Notes: generated by a model from the sequence alone, not told the origin. 41,950 bases of DNA from Gammaproteobacteria bacterium (GCA_015488495.1 WFNS01000098.1:1-41950); one strand, 5' to 3'. Counted from the stretch's first letter, positions 23,530-34,208 are shown. Translations and numbers: made by a program.

Positions 23530-24904
23530 GCAGCGCTCCCAGCAGGGTCGAGGCGCCTACTGCCAGCGCCCAGCCGCCCACCTCCGTGAGGGTCTCTCCG
23601 GCGGTCATCCCCGGCAGGGAGAGGGTGGAGAGACGGATCCCCTGAAGCAGCACACCGGCGCCGGATATCCCCAGCAGTGTGGCGCCGAGCAGCGGGAGCG
23701 GGCGCCATCCCTGGTTCCGCAGCCAGGTGGCCACCAGCAGATACAGAGCGCCCCACACCCACCATGCGGCCAGGCGTAGCGGGGAGAGCTCCATCCCGTA
23801 GCGCAAGGTCGCGCTGAAAGGGGCAAAGAGGGTATGCCAGGTGGAGGGTGGTCCGAGGTAGCCGACCACCACCGGCTGGATGTCCTCGACGCGTCGCTGT
23901 CGCAGGGCGTCCACTACCGCCTCCGCCTTTTTGCTGCGCGAGAGCCGTTGGGCATCCGGTACCCGGACGGTGGTCCAGGTGCGCCAGAACCCGCCCCAGC
24001 CGTGCCAGTCGGAGGAGGCCACCAGTACCAGATTGCGGTTTCGGGCCTCCGCCAGAATGGCGTCTCGTATCGGCAAAGGGATATCGGGGTGGCCGGCGTT
24101 GGCGATCTCGAAGCCGGTGATGCCATCGGCGGCGAGCCGGTGCACGTCGGCCACCGAGAGCCTCCAGGCGAGGGCGATGACCGGATGCCGTTCGGGATGG
24201 TCCAACCACTGTCTGGTCCACTCCGGCCGGGTGGGGACCCAGCCCACCGCAAGGACGAAGGCATCACCGGGCTCCCGGACCTCGGTGCCCGGGATGGCCC
24301 AGGGAAACCGCTCGTCATCGCGGGAGGCCGCGGTGGAGGTCTCGGTGCCGGAAGGGTTGTTGTGCTCCGTGAAGGCTACTACATCGAAGCCCCGGGCGCG
24401 GTGCAGCGCCAGGTTCTGTTGGGGGGTCACCAGTCCGTCGTGGGAGTAGACGGTATGGGTCTGCAGATCGGCGACCACGAGTTCGGGATCGGTGGTGATC
24501 AGCGTCCAACTGGGCAGGGGGACCAGAAGGGCGAAACAGAGATAAGCGAGAAACATCCCGGCGGCGATCCCCCCATTGCCGAGCGCGTATCCCAGATGGA
24601 TCGGCCTGAATGACCCCTCTCTGCGCCAGCGCCGGTAAAGGGTGCAAAATGTCGCGAGAGCGGTGATCCAGAGCAGAGTGGCGACGGCGGCGATGCGTAC
24701 GTCCGGTTCACCGGCCAGAGCCTGGCCGGGGGCTGACAGGGGTTCGATGAGAGCCCCCCATACCGGGAAGTGGAGTTCGACCCCCTGCGCCGGACGCCAG
24801 TCCCGGGCATCGAAAGGGCCTTGGGGGTCGGATGGCAGCAGGGCCAGCAGGGTCAGCAACAGGAGCAGCAGAAAGCCCCATCTCTCTCGGGCAGGTGGTG
24901 TCAT
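23471..24904 (-). CDS. PHP-domain metal-dependent phosphoesterase with flanking TM segments
   Basis: VADLQTHTVYSHDGLVTPQQNLALHRARGFDVVAFTEHNN and LVLVASSDWHG: PHP metal ligands; hydrophobic helices at N and C termini. Confidence 0.85.
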   Translation of the reverse strand: MTPPARERWGFLLLLLLTLLALLPSDPQGPFDARDWRPAQGVELHFPVWGALIEPLSAPGQALAGEPDVRIAAVATLLWITALATFCTLYRRWRREGSFRPIHLGYALGNGGIAAGMFLAYLCFALLVPLPSWTLITTDPELVVADLQTHTVYSHDGLVTPQQNLALHRARGFDVVAFTEHNNPSGTETSTAASRDDERFPWAIPGTEVREPGDAFVLAVGWVPTRPEWTRQWLDHPERHPVIALAWRLSVADVHRLAADGITGFEIANAGHPDIPLPIRDAILAEARNRNLVLVASSDWHGWGGFWRTWTTVRVPDAQRLSRSKKAEAVVDALRQRRVEDIQPVVVGYLGPPSTWHTLFAPFSATLRYGMELSPLRLAAWWVWGALYLLVATWLRNQGWRPLPLLGATLLGISGAGVLLQGIRLSTLSLPGMTAGETLTEVGGWALAVGASTLLGALLMFRRGREPQARRNRTSAR

Positions 24905-25028
24905 GGCGCTGGTGTCGGAACGGTTAGCGGGAGTGGCGGATTATACACCACGGCGAATTCTTGACCGATTTGATTGGGATATATATAGTTAGAAAGATCC
25001 TTGATTCATGCCATGTGGAGAATACATC

Positions 25029-25379
25029 ATGAGTGAAACGGCCGAATTGGAGAGCCCGGTCATCTTTACCGAGAGTGCCGCCGCCAAGGTGCGGGAGCTC
25101 ATCGAGGAAGAGGGGGATGAAAACCTCATGTTGCGGGTTTTCATTTCGGGCGGTGGCTGTTCCGGGTTTCAGTACGGCTTCACCTTCGACGACACCGTCA
25201 ATGAAGGGGACACCCGAGTGGAGAAGAACGGGGTGACGCTGCTCATCGACCCAATGAGTTTCCAGTACCTGGCCGGAGCGGAGATCGACTACACCGAGGG
25301 GCTGCAGGGCTCACAGTTCGTCATCCGCAATCCCAACGCAGTGACCACCTGCGGCTGCGGTTCCTCTTTCTCCGCCTGA
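25029..25379 (+). CDS. erpA: Iron-sulfur cluster insertion protein ErpA
   Basis: A-type carrier: [26 protein letters not shown] (C, CGC). Confidence 0.97.
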   Translation: MSETAELESPVIFTESAAAKVRELIEEEGDENLMLRVFISGGGCSGFQYGFTFDDTVNEGDTRVEKNGVTLLIDPMSFQYLAGAEIDYTEGLQGSQFVIRNPNAVTTCGCGSSFSA

Positions 25380-25577
25380 AACCCCCGGGCGGAAGACGCC
25401 GGTGGCCGCCGGAGCGAGCCCCGAGCGGGAGCCTCTTTTGGTTGGCCAATACGTCGTGAGGCGCGCGGCTGTCTATCGGTTGAGGCCTCTTCTCTGTTAT
25501 TCTTGTCCCTGCTTTGGAGCCGTCCGGCACGCAGCACACCCCATTCGCAACGACACCGATTTTGGAGCAAGTGGCCT

Positions 25578-26732
25578 ATGAGCGAGTATCTACCTGGGCT
25601 GGAGGGGGTTCCCGCCACCAAATCGAACATCTCTTTCATCGACGGAGAAAAGGGGATCCTCGCCTATCGGGGCTATCCCATCGAGCAGCTGGTGGAGAAG
25701 AGCAATTTCGAGGAGACCGCCCTTCTGCTCCTGGATGGGGAGCTGCCGACGGCCGATGTCCTGGCCTCGTTCGACGAACAGCTGCGGCGTAATCGGCGGG
25801 TCAAGTACAACATCCGCGAGATGATGAAGCATCTGCCGGCCACTGGTCACCCCATGGACATGTTGCAGACCGGCGTGGCCAGTCTTGGCATGTTCTATCC
25901 CGGCAGCGAGTGTCTCACCGGAGGGAGCTGCACCGATCTGAACTACGTGCACAACATGACGGTGAACATTCTCGCCTGCATGCCGGTCATCGTCACCAAC
26001 TGGGAGCACCTGCGCAATGGCTATGATCCCGTGCCACCGCGCACCGACCTCAGCTATGCAGAGAACTTTCTCTACATGTTTACCGGGGAAGACCCGGATC
26101 CGGTTCTCGCCCGAATCCTGGATGCCTGTCTCATTCTTCACGCCGAGCATACCATCAACGCCTCCACCTTCGCCGCGCTGGTGGCCGGTTCCACGCTGGC
26201 CGGTCCGTACAGTGTGATCGCTGCGGCCATCGCCACGCTGTCGGGTCCGCTGCATGGCGGGGCCAACGAGCGAGTGCTGGAGATGCTGGAGGAGATCGGT
26301 TCTCCGGCCAATGCCAAGCCGTGGCTGGAGAAGAAGCTGGCCAGGAAGGAGAAGATCTGGGGAATGGGGCATCGGGAGTACAAGGTGAAGGATCCACGAG
26401 CCCCCATCCTGCAGAAGCTGATGATGGAGCTGATGGAATATCGGGGCAGCAAGGCGAGCCTGAAGCTGGAGATCGCCCTCGCACTGGAAGAGGCGGCACG
26501 GGAGCGCCTTGCGGTGAAAGGGGTCTACCCCAACGTGGACTACTATTCCGGGATCCTCTATGACGAAATGGGCATCCCCTCCGATCAGTTCACCCCCATC
26601 TTCGCAGTTTCCCGCGCTGCCGGGTGGCTGGCCCATTGGCGTGAGCAGCTCAGCGACAACCGAATCTTCCGGCCGACCCAGGTCTATACCGGGGAGCCGC
26701 TGCGGGACTACGTCTCCATGGAACAGCGCTGA
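25578..26732 (+). CDS. Citrate synthase (2-methylcitrate synthase/short type)
   Basis: YLPGLEGVPATKSNISFIDGEKGILAYRGYPIEQL; GPLHGGANERVLEML; WGMGHREYKVKDPRA. Confidence 0.94.
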   Translation: MSEYLPGLEGVPATKSNISFIDGEKGILAYRGYPIEQLVEKSNFEETALLLLDGELPTADVLASFDEQLRRNRRVKYNIREMMKHLPATGHPMDMLQTGVASLGMFYPGSECLTGGSCTDLNYVHNMTVNILACMPVIVTNWEHLRNGYDPVPPRTDLSYAENFLYMFTGEDPDPVLARILDACLILHAEHTINASTFAALVAGSTLAGPYSVIAAAIATLSGPLHGGANERVLEMLEEIGSPANAKPWLEKKLARKEKIWGMGHREYKVKDPRAPILQKLMMELMEYRGSKASLKLEIALALEEAARERLAVKGVYPNVDYYSGILYDEMGIPSDQFTPIFAVSRAAGWLAHWREQLSDNRIFRPTQVYTGEPLRDYVSMEQR

Positions 26733-26751
26733 TTTTCGGGGGGCGGGAGGT

Positions 26752-27594
26752 TCATCCCGAACGGGGAATGTTGCGACCGTAGAATATCTCCAGCATCTCA
26801 CGCTGGATACGCCGGTGGAGGCGGTTGCGTTCCGCCGGGCTCAGATCCTTCGTTTCGATATCGAACAGATAGTTGTCCAGGTCGAACTCCTTGAGCATCA
26901 TCTTGGTGTGGAAGATGTTCTCCTGATAGACGTTGACGTCGATCATCTCATAACGCGCCTTGGTATCCCTGGCCAGGTAGTTCTGGATGGAGTTGATCTT
27001 GTGATCGATGAAGTGCTTGTTCCCCCTCACGTTGCGGGTAAAGCCGCGGACCCGGTAGTCGATGATGACGATGTCCGATTCGAAGCTGTGAATCAGGAAG
27101 TTCAGCGCCTTCAACGGGGACACCTTGCCGCAGGTAGAGACGTCGATATCCACGCGGAAGGTGCTGATTCCGTTGTGGGGATGGCTCTCGGGGTAGGTGT
27201 GAACCGTCAGGTGGCTCTTGTCCAGGTGAGCGACCACGGCATCCGGCAGCGGGCCCGGTGCCGCCGTGTTGGATAGCTTTTCCGACGCGGTTGGTTCTTC
27301 CGCGATCAGCATGGTGACGCTGGCCCCCTGGGGATCATAGTCCTGGTGGGCGATGTTAAGGATGTTGGCGCCGATGATCTGCGCCACTTCGGTGAGGATT
27401 CCGGTCAGCCGTTCAGCGTTGTACTCCTCGTCGATGTATTCGATATAGGCACGTCGCTGCTGAGCCGTGCTGGTATAGCAGATATCGTAGATGTTGAAGC
27501 TCAGCGTCTTGGTCAGGTTGTTGAAGCCATGCAGCTTCAGCTTCTTGTTCAGCCTGTTGATCACCCTTGGTATCTCTTCATGGTTTTCCGGCAA
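26752..27594 (-). CDS. speD: S-adenosylmethionine decarboxylase proenzyme
   Basis: [42 protein letters not shown]: pyruvoyl cleavage region and catalytic Cys. Confidence 0.97.
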   Translation of the reverse strand: MPENHEEIPRVINRLNKKLKLHGFNNLTKTLSFNIYDICYTSTAQQRRAYIEYIDEEYNAERLTGILTEVAQIIGANILNIAHQDYDPQGASVTMLIAEEPTASEKLSNTAAPGPLPDAVVAHLDKSHLTVHTYPESHPHNGISTFRVDIDVSTCGKVSPLKALNFLIHSFESDIVIIDYRVRGFTRNVRGNKHFIDHKINSIQNYLARDTKARYEMIDVNVYQENIFHTKMMLKEFDLDNYLFDIETKDLSPAERNRLHRRIQREMLEIFYGRNIPRSG

Positions 27595-27973
27595 GAGGGG
27601 GATGATAGATCATCTGCACGATATTTCCATCCGGATCGGCGCAATAGAAGCTTCGCGCGCCGTCCCGGTGTTGCTTGACCCCGCTTTTCATCGGGACCTC
27701 GTGGGAGAGCAGGAATTGGTACCACGCCGTCACCTGCTCCGGGTCCTCCAGGATGAAGCCGATGTGATCCAGATGCTGGGCTCCGGCGAAATCCCGATCG
27801 CTCCGGTGGAGCGCCAGGTTGTCGTTGCCCGAGGTGAGGTAGACGTTGTCCGGGTCGGGGCGCCACTCCACCCGCATCCCCAGCAGTTCCACGTAGAATC
27901 TCTCACACGCCTCGAAGCGGTTGACGTAAAGGGCGACATGGCGCAGTCCGGCGGTAGGTGCGGGTCGGTTCAT
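27578..27973 (-). CDS. Glyoxalase/bleomycin-resistance/extradiol dioxygenase (VOC) family protein
   Basis: [40 protein letters not shown]...[18 protein letters not shown]. Overlaps speD start by 17 nt. Confidence 0.92.
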   Translation of the reverse strand: MNRPAPTAGLRHVALYVNRFEACERFYVELLGMRVEWRPDPDNVYLTSGNDNLALHRSDRDFAGAQHLDHIGFILEDPEQVTAWYQFLLSHEVPMKSGVKQHRDGARSFYCADPDGNIVQMIYHPPLAGKP

Positions 27974-28386
27974 GCTTCGACGATCTCGTAGTCGTGGGTG
28001 ATCTCGGCGGTCTTGCCCAGCATCATGGAGGCGGAGCAGTATTTTTCGGCGGAGAGTTTCACCGCCCTTTTCACATGAGACTCCTCCACTCCTGTGCCAC
28101 TGACGATGAAATGGACATGGATGCGGGTGAACACCTTGGGGATGCTTTCCGAGCGTTCCGCTGTGATCTCCACCACGCAGTCCGTTACCGGCTGGCGCGC
28201 CTTCCTCAAGATATGGATGACGTCGAATGAGGTGCATCCGCCCAGTCCGAGCAGCAGCATTTCCATCGGACGGGGTCCGAGATTGCGGCCACCGCTTTCC
28301 GGTGCACCATCCATCACCACCGCATGGCCGCTTTCCGACTCTCCGAGAAAGGTGACCTGCTCGACCCATTTGATTCGTGCTTTCAT
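27970..28386 (-). CDS. OsmC family peroxiredoxin-like protein
   Basis: GRNLGPRPMEMLLLGLGGCTSFDVIHILRK; AVKLSAEKYCSASMMLGKTAEI; ATGA overlap with downstream VOC gene. Confidence 0.95.
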   Translation of the reverse strand: MKARIKWVEQVTFLGESESGHAVVMDGAPESGGRNLGPRPMEMLLLGLGGCTSFDVIHILRKARQPVTDCVVEITAERSESIPKVFTRIHVHFIVSGTGVEESHVKRAVKLSAEKYCSASMMLGKTAEITHDYEIVEA

Positions 28387-28680
28387 ACTCTCTCCTTGGC
28401 AGCCGACAGCGGAGGCAGCCGGGCATGCCGGTTGGATGCCGCCATTATCGGCGGATTTGGTGAAGTGGTTTGTTGCTCAATCGTACCGGGATTGTTATAA
28501 CACATCGGTAACAGTTTGGCTTAATCCCTGATATTCGCCATTTCTGTTTGAAAAGTGGCTGCTTACGGAGCCAAGCCTGACTCTTTGTCTTGCCCCAGCT
28601 GGAGGCAGGGGTGACAGGCTAATCCAGACGGCTTGCCGTGGCAGGTTACACCCTTATATTAAACAACCCGATGGTAGAAG

Positions 28681-29304
28681 ATGGAACAACCTGATCAGGA
28701 AACAATCCAGCGCTTTTTGAGCCATTGTCATCGACGCCGCTACTCTGCCAAGCAGACCATTATTTGCGAGGGTGATCGTTCGGATGTGCTCTACCACATC
28801 ATCCGTGGTTCCGTCTCCGTTCTCATCGAGGATGAGGAGGGGCACGAAATGGTGTTGGCTTACCTCAACGCCGGGGACTATTTCGGCGAGATGGGTCTGT
28901 TCGATCCCGATCAGCACCGCAGCGCCTGGGTACGGGCCCGGACGGAGTGCGAAATCGCGGAGATTGGTTATGGCAAGTTTCGCCAGATCTCGGCCCAGTT
29001 TCCGGAAATCCTCTATGCGCTGGCGTCGCAGATGGCGATCCGTCTGCGCAATACCAGTCGCAAGGCGGGTGATCTGGCCTTTCTGGACGTGACCGGCCGG
29101 GTGGCCGGGGCGTTACTCGATCTGGCACGTCAGCCGGACGCGATTACCCATCCAGACGGCATGCAGATCCGCATCACCAGGCAAGAGCTGGGGCGAATCG
29201 TGGGGTGCTCGCGGGAGATGGTGGGGCGGGTGCTGAAGGATCTCGAGGCACAGGGATTGATCACTGCCCGGGGCAAGACCATGGTGATCCACGGCACGCG
29301 CTAG
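28681..29304 (+). CDS. crp: CRP/Vfr-type cAMP-activated global regulator
   Basis: cNMP fold [11 protein letters not shown] and [25 protein letters not shown]. Confidence 0.95.
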   Translation: MEQPDQETIQRFLSHCHRRRYSAKQTIICEGDRSDVLYHIIRGSVSVLIEDEEGHEMVLAYLNAGDYFGEMGLFDPDQHRSAWVRARTECEIAEIGYGKFRQISAQFPEILYALASQMAIRLRNTSRKAGDLAFLDVTGRVAGALLDLARQPDAITHPDGMQIRITRQELGRIVGCSREMVGRVLKDLEAQGLITARGKTMVIHGTR

Positions 29305-29320
29305 TCGCTGTCCCCTGAAA

Positions 29321-29358
29321 ATGAAAAAGCGCTCCCTGTCAGAATGACAGGGAGCGCT
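29321..29358 (-). terminator. Terminator hairpin for ccp (minus strand), between convergent crp and ccp
   Basis: AGCGCTCCCTGTCAgaaTGACAGGGAGCGCT, 14-bp perfect stem; on minus strand followed by CTTTTTCATTTT. Confidence 0.85.
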
Positions 29359-29383
29359 CCGGCTGGGGAGCAGCCTGAAAGGG

Positions 29384-30424
29384 TCACTCCTCGATGTCGG
29401 CAATCACCGAAGGCGGCGTGGCCGGCAAGCGGGGCATGGTCTGCTCCGGGAACTCGCCGGTCAGGCTGTTGAGGAAGGCGACGATGTCCGCAACATCTGC
29501 ATCGCTCAGATCCTTGTTGAGCTGGGTCTTGGCCATGACCCGCACCGCTTCATCGAGCGTCTTCACCGAACCGTTGTGGAAATAGGGTGCGGTGAGCGCG
29601 ATGTTGAGCAGGGTGGGAACACGCCACAGGTGCTTGTCCGCCTCCTTCTTGGTCGCTTCGTAGCGGCCCCCGTCTTCCATCAGCTTGTATTTGCTGACGT
29701 AGGGGTTGTCGGTGAAGGTGGGGAACTTCACGAAGAAGCCCTCACCCAGGGGCTTTTTCGGACCCGCAAAGGCCGGACCCGAGTGACAGCTCGTGCAGCC
29801 CGTCTTGGCGAATTTCTCCATGCCGGCGATCTGCTGCGGTGTCAGAGCCTTCTTGTCCCCCTTGACGTAGCGGCTGTAGGGGCTGTTGGGGGTGATCAGG
29901 GTGCGTTCGTAGGCGGCGATCGCCTTGGCGAAGTTCTCGATGTTCACCACATCACCCTTGCCGAATGCCTTCTCGAAATAGGGTTGGTAACCGGTGATGG
30001 CTTTCAGGCGGTTTTCGACCAGGGTCTGGTGATCCTTGATGCCCATCTCGATGGGGTTGATGACCGGCCCCTTGGCCTGCTCTTCCAGGGTGGGTTCCCG
30101 TCCATCCCAGAACTGAACGGAAAGGTAGGCGGCATTCCACACCGTGGGGGCACTACGGCCTCCTTTCTGGCCCTTTACACCCACAGCGACGGGACGGTTG
30201 TCTTCCCCGCCCAGCATCACGTTGTGGCAGCTGTTACAAGAGATGGTGCCGGTTGAGGAGAAGCGGGGATCGAAATAGAGCATCTTGCCCAGCTCCACCT
30301 TGGCGGCCGTGGTGGGGTTATCTTTGGGCGTTGGGGGGGTATCGGGTAACGTCTCCCACTGCTGCGCCATCGCCGGAGCGGCGACGAGGGCAGCGATCAA
30401 CGCAGAAAGTTTGGCGATTTTCAT
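29384..30424 (-). CDS. Di-heme cytochrome c peroxidase
   Basis: Signal MKIAKLSALIAALVAAPAMA; CNSCH and CTSCH hemes; LGKMLYFDPRFSSTGTISCNSCH. Confidence 0.97.
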   Translation of the reverse strand: MKIAKLSALIAALVAAPAMAQQWETLPDTPPTPKDNPTTAAKVELGKMLYFDPRFSSTGTISCNSCHNVMLGGEDNRPVAVGVKGQKGGRSAPTVWNAAYLSVQFWDGREPTLEEQAKGPVINPIEMGIKDHQTLVENRLKAITGYQPYFEKAFGKGDVVNIENFAKAIAAYERTLITPNSPYSRYVKGDKKALTPQQIAGMEKFAKTGCTSCHSGPAFAGPKKPLGEGFFVKFPTFTDNPYVSKYKLMEDGGRYEATKKEADKHLWRVPTLLNIALTAPYFHNGSVKTLDEAVRVMAKTQLNKDLSDADVADIVAFLNSLTGEFPEQTMPRLPATPPSVIADIEE

Positions 30425-30482
30425 CTTACAGCTCCTCTTGTCGATGTTGTTTTGGTTCAATGGAAAACCTCTCTTCATGTGT

Positions 30483-30501
30483 ATTTAGACACAGTCTAAA
30501 T
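30483..30501. promoter_or_regulatory. Candidate operator upstream of ccp
   Basis: ATTTAGAC-aca-GTCTAAAT perfect 8-bp inverted repeat about 60 bp upstream of ccp ATG. Confidence 0.55.
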
Positions 30502-30661
30502 CTAAAGTCAACTCCGTTCGTGCGTGTTTGTCAAAGATCTGCAAGATTGGATACCAAACTGATATGTGGGGGCGAGACGAAGAGGGATCAATGTCTGGCG
30601 GTGGAAGGTCGCAAAGAGTTACCTTTCGGTCGCCAGATTGCGGCCTTTTTGTCACACCTTT

Positions 30662-31906
30662 TCAGGGAAGGAGATGTTCGTTACGGTAGAGATCGACAAT
30701 CTTCTCCCGGTCGCGGATCTTGTAGATCCGGTCCCCATCCACCATCACTTCCGCTGGACGGGGGCGGGAATTGTAGTTGGAGCTCATGGTGAAGCCGTAG
30801 GCGCCCGCTGAGCGCACCGCCAGCAGGTCTCCCTCCTCCAGTGCCAACTCCCGCTCCTTGCCGAGGAAATCTCCGGTTTCACAGATGGGACCGACCAGAT
30901 CATAGACATGCTTCTCGCCATCCCGGGGGCAGACGGGAACGATGGATTGCCGGGCCTGGTACAGCGCCGGACGCATCAGGTCGTTCATGCCAGCGTCGAT
31001 GATGGCGAAATTCTTGTGGGCGGTGTGCTTGAGATACTGTACGCGGGTGAGCAGGATGCCGGCGTTGCCCACGATGGCGCGTCCCGGTTCCAGGATCAGG
31101 CGCAGTGCCCGGTTTCCCAGAGCCTTCATGATGGCGGCGGCGTATTCGGCCGGTTCCGGTGGAGTTTCCTGGTCGTAGGTGATCCCCAGGCCGCCCCCCA
31201 GATCCAGATGCTCGATGGCGATACCGCGTCGTTCGAGCCGATCGATGAGCAGCAGCAGCCGCTGCAGGGCGTCGATGAAAGGGGCCATGCTGGTCAGTTG
31301 GGAACCGATGTGGCAATCCACTCCCAGGATCTGGATGTTCTCAAGTGCCGCCGCCCGCTCGTACAGGCAGAGGGCTTCATCGATGGCGACGCCGAACTTG
31401 TTCTCCTTCAGACCGGTGGAGATGTAGGGATGGGTTTCGGCATCCACGTCCGGATTGACCCGAATGGAGACGGGGGCCCGTATTCCCAGCGCCTCAGCTT
31501 GCTGGTCGAGGCAGAGCAGCTCCGATTCCGATTCCACATTGAAACAGTGGATCCCGACCTGCAGGGCACGGTGAATTTCGTCCACTCGCTTGCCTACCCC
31601 GGAGAACACCACGCGGCCGGGATCTCCGCCCGCCTCCAGTACCCGTTCCAGCTCACCGAGGGAAACGATGTCGAAACCGGAGCCGAGCCGTGCCAGCAGG
31701 TTGAGAATGGCGAGGTTGGAGTTGGCCTTCACCGCATAGCAGATCAAATGGTCCCGTCCTGCCAACGCCCTGTCGAAGGCGTGCCAGTGGCGCTCCAGGG
31801 TGGCGCGCGAGTAGACGTAGGTGGGTGTTCCCCAGGTCGCGGCGATCTCGGTCAGGTCCACCTCTTCCGCGAACAGCCGGTTGTCCCGGTAGTTGAAATG
31901 ATCCAT
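30662..31906 (-). CDS. lysA: Diaminopimelate decarboxylase
   Basis: YAVKANSNLAILNLLARLGSGFDIVSLGEL (PLP Lys); HIGSQL; GGGLGI; EPGRAIVGNAG. Confidence 0.98.
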   Translation of the reverse strand: MDHFNYRDNRLFAEEVDLTEIAATWGTPTYVYSRATLERHWHAFDRALAGRDHLICYAVKANSNLAILNLLARLGSGFDIVSLGELERVLEAGGDPGRVVFSGVGKRVDEIHRALQVGIHCFNVESESELLCLDQQAEALGIRAPVSIRVNPDVDAETHPYISTGLKENKFGVAIDEALCLYERAAALENIQILGVDCHIGSQLTSMAPFIDALQRLLLLIDRLERRGIAIEHLDLGGGLGITYDQETPPEPAEYAAAIMKALGNRALRLILEPGRAIVGNAGILLTRVQYLKHTAHKNFAIIDAGMNDLMRPALYQARQSIVPVCPRDGEKHVYDLVGPICETGDFLGKERELALEEGDLLAVRSAGAYGFTMSSNYNSRPRPAEVMVDGDRIYKIRDREKIVDLYRNEHLLP

Positions 31907-31915
31907 GGTGGTCGT

Positions 31916-32053
31916 CTATCGATCCTGCTGCGGTTCCTGAGATGTGTCTGGCAGATAGAGCGGCCCCTTCTGGCCGCAAGCTGCGAACAGGAGACATGCC
32001 ACCAGCAACAGGGTGATTCGTATTACACGGGTTGTTCGCTGCTTCCCGCCCAT
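31916..32053 (-). CDS. lptM: LptM/YifL-like small lipoprotein
   Basis: MGGKQRTTRVIRITLLLVACLLFAACGQKGPLYLPDTSQEPQQDR: lipobox and CGQKGPLYLP signature, directly upstream of lysA. Confidence 0.9.
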   Translation of the reverse strand: MGGKQRTTRVIRITLLLVACLLFAACGQKGPLYLPDTSQEPQQDR

Positions 32054-32147
32054 CTTCGGCAGTATAACCCCAAACGGTGTCGGTGTTGCAAGCAGCCGGA
32101 GGGGATGGGAGCGGGCCGCGGAAAGTTGGGTTACAATAGCGCCCCCC

Positions 32148-34208
32148 ATGTTTCGCGATACCTCCTCCAACAATGACTCTCTCAATCCCCGCCAACGGGA
32201 GGCGGTGCGCTACATCGACGGCCCCCTCCTGGTGCTGGCCGGGGCGGGCAGCGGCAAGACCCGGGTAATCACCCGCAAGATCGCCTACCTGATTCGGGAG
32301 TGCGGCATCTCTGCGCGGCACATCGCTGCCGTCACCTTCACCAACAAGGCGGCACGCGAGATGAAGGAGCGGGTGGGGGGGCTGCTCGATCGGCGGCTGA
32401 GTCGTGGCCTCAAGGTTTCCACCTTTCACACCCTGGGACTGGGGATCCTCAAGCGGGAGCTGGAGGTATTGGGTTACAAGCCGGGGTTTTCCATCTACGA
32501 TTCTGTGGACACCCTGGCCCTGATCCGGGAGCTGATGCGGCGGGACGTGGGAGATGAGAAAGGGGCCGCAGAGCGGGTTCGCTGGTACATCTCCCGCTGG
32601 AAGAGTGATTTCGTGACCCCGGAGGAGGCCGCAGGGGCAGTGGACGAAGGGGATCCGTTGTCCCTCGTCGCTGCCCGGCTCTATGGCGAGTACAGCAGAC
32701 ACCTGAAGGCCTACAACGCCTTCGATTTCGATGATCTGATCATGCTTCCGGTGCTGCTCTTCGAGCAGCATTCAGAGGTGCTGGAGCGCTGGCGCAATAC
32801 CATCCGTTATCTGCTGGTGGATGAGTACCAGGACACCAATGCCACCCAGTATCGCCTGGTGAGACTGCTCACCGGGGTGCGCGGTGCATTGACGGTGGTT
32901 GGAGACGACGACCAGTCCATCTATGCATGGCGGGGCGCCAATCCGGAAAATCTGGCGCAGTTGCAGGAGGACTTCCCCAATCTCAAGGTGATCAAGCTGG
33001 AGCAGAACTACCGCTCCATGGTCCGCATCCTGCGGGCGGCCAACCGATTGATCAGCAACAATCCTCACCTCTTCGAAAAGCGCTTGTGGAGCGAGCTGGG
33101 GCATGGCGATCCCCTGCGGGTCATTCAGGCGCGAGACGAGCAGCACGAGGCCGAAAGGGTGGCGGCGGAGATCCTGCATCACCGTTTCGTCCATCGTACG
33201 GCGTTTCGCGACTATGCCATCCTCTACCGGGGGAATCATCAGTCGCGGCCGTTCGAACGGGCCTTGCGGGAGCACAACATCCCCTATCGTCTGACGGGGG
33301 GAACCTCTTTCTTTGCCTACACCGAGGTAAAGGACCTGATGGCCTATCTCCGTCTGCTGGTCAATCAGGATGACGACAACGCCTTTCTGCGGGTGGTCAA
33401 CACGCCACGCCGGGAGATCGGCCCGGGGACACTGGAAAAACTGGCCGGTTATGCCGGTGATCGTGGTATCAGCCTGTTTGCCGCCTGCTTCGAGCTGGGG
33501 CTTGCCCAACATCTGCCCGCCCGCTCCAGGGAGCGGCTGCAGCGCTTCGCCGACTGGCTGGTGGATATCGCCGATCGTGCCGCTCGCGGGGACCCGCTCG
33601 CGGTGGTGCGGGAGATGCTGACCGACATGGATTACCGCCAGTGGCTGGAGGACAGCTCCCGGGATGGCAAGGCGGCGGAGCGGCGCTGGGAGAACGTGGA
33701 AGAGTTGCTCGAGTGGATGCGGCGAATCGCGGAGGATGCCCCGGGACACAAGAGTCTGGCGGAACTGGTGTCCCACATGACGCTGATGGACATCCTCGAG
33801 CGGAACGATGACGATGCGCAGGAAACCGATGCAGTGGCATTGATGACGCTGCACGCCGCCAAGGGGCTGGAGTTTCCCCATGTCTATCTGGTGGGGATGG
33901 AGGAGGAGCTGTTGCCTCACCGGACCAGCCTAGACGAGGGGCAACTGGAAGAGGAGCGCCGCCTCGCCTACGTGGGGATCACACGCGCACAGCGCACCCT
34001 TACCTTCACCTGCGCTGCACGCCGCAAGAAGGGAGGGGAGCTGGTGGAGTGTGAACCCAGCCGGTTTTTGGAAGAGCTGCCGCAGGAAGACCTGGAGTGG
34101 CTCGGGGGCCTCAAGCAGCGCAGCAACCTGTCACCGGAAGAGAGCCGCCAACGGGGCCGGGCCCATCTGGCACAGATGCGCAGCATGTTGCAGAAAGGGA
34201 ATGCCTAG
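32148..34208 (+). CDS. rep: ATP-dependent DNA helicase Rep (UvrD/Rep superfamily I)
   Basis: LNPRQREAVRYIDGPLLVLAGAGSGKTRVITRKIAYLI; VDEYQDTN; QNYRSMVRILRAAN; Rep-like throughout. Confidence 0.97.
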   Translation: MFRDTSSNNDSLNPRQREAVRYIDGPLLVLAGAGSGKTRVITRKIAYLIRECGISARHIAAVTFTNKAAREMKERVGGLLDRRLSRGLKVSTFHTLGLGILKRELEVLGYKPGFSIYDSVDTLALIRELMRRDVGDEKGAAERVRWYISRWKSDFVTPEEAAGAVDEGDPLSLVAARLYGEYSRHLKAYNAFDFDDLIMLPVLLFEQHSEVLERWRNTIRYLLVDEYQDTNATQYRLVRLLTGVRGALTVVGDDDQSIYAWRGANPENLAQLQEDFPNLKVIKLEQNYRSMVRILRAANRLISNNPHLFEKRLWSELGHGDPLRVIQARDEQHEAERVAAEILHHRFVHRTAFRDYAILYRGNHQSRPFERALREHNIPYRLTGGTSFFAYTEVKDLMAYLRLLVNQDDDNAFLRVVNTPRREIGPGTLEKLAGYAGDRGISLFAACFELGLAQHLPARSRERLQRFADWLVDIADRAARGDPLAVVREMLTDMDYRQWLEDSSRDGKAAERRWENVEELLEWMRRIAEDAPGHKSLAELVSHMTLMDILERNDDDAQETDAVALMTLHAAKGLEFPHVYLVGMEEELLPHRTSLDEGQLEEERRLAYVGITRAQRTLTFTCAARRKKGGELVECEPSRFLEELPQEDLEWLGGLKQRSNLSPEESRQRGRAHLAQMRSMLQKGNA

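Noticed and set aside
30908-32176. 422-aa plus-strand ORF
   Set aside because: Antisense to lysA and lptM.
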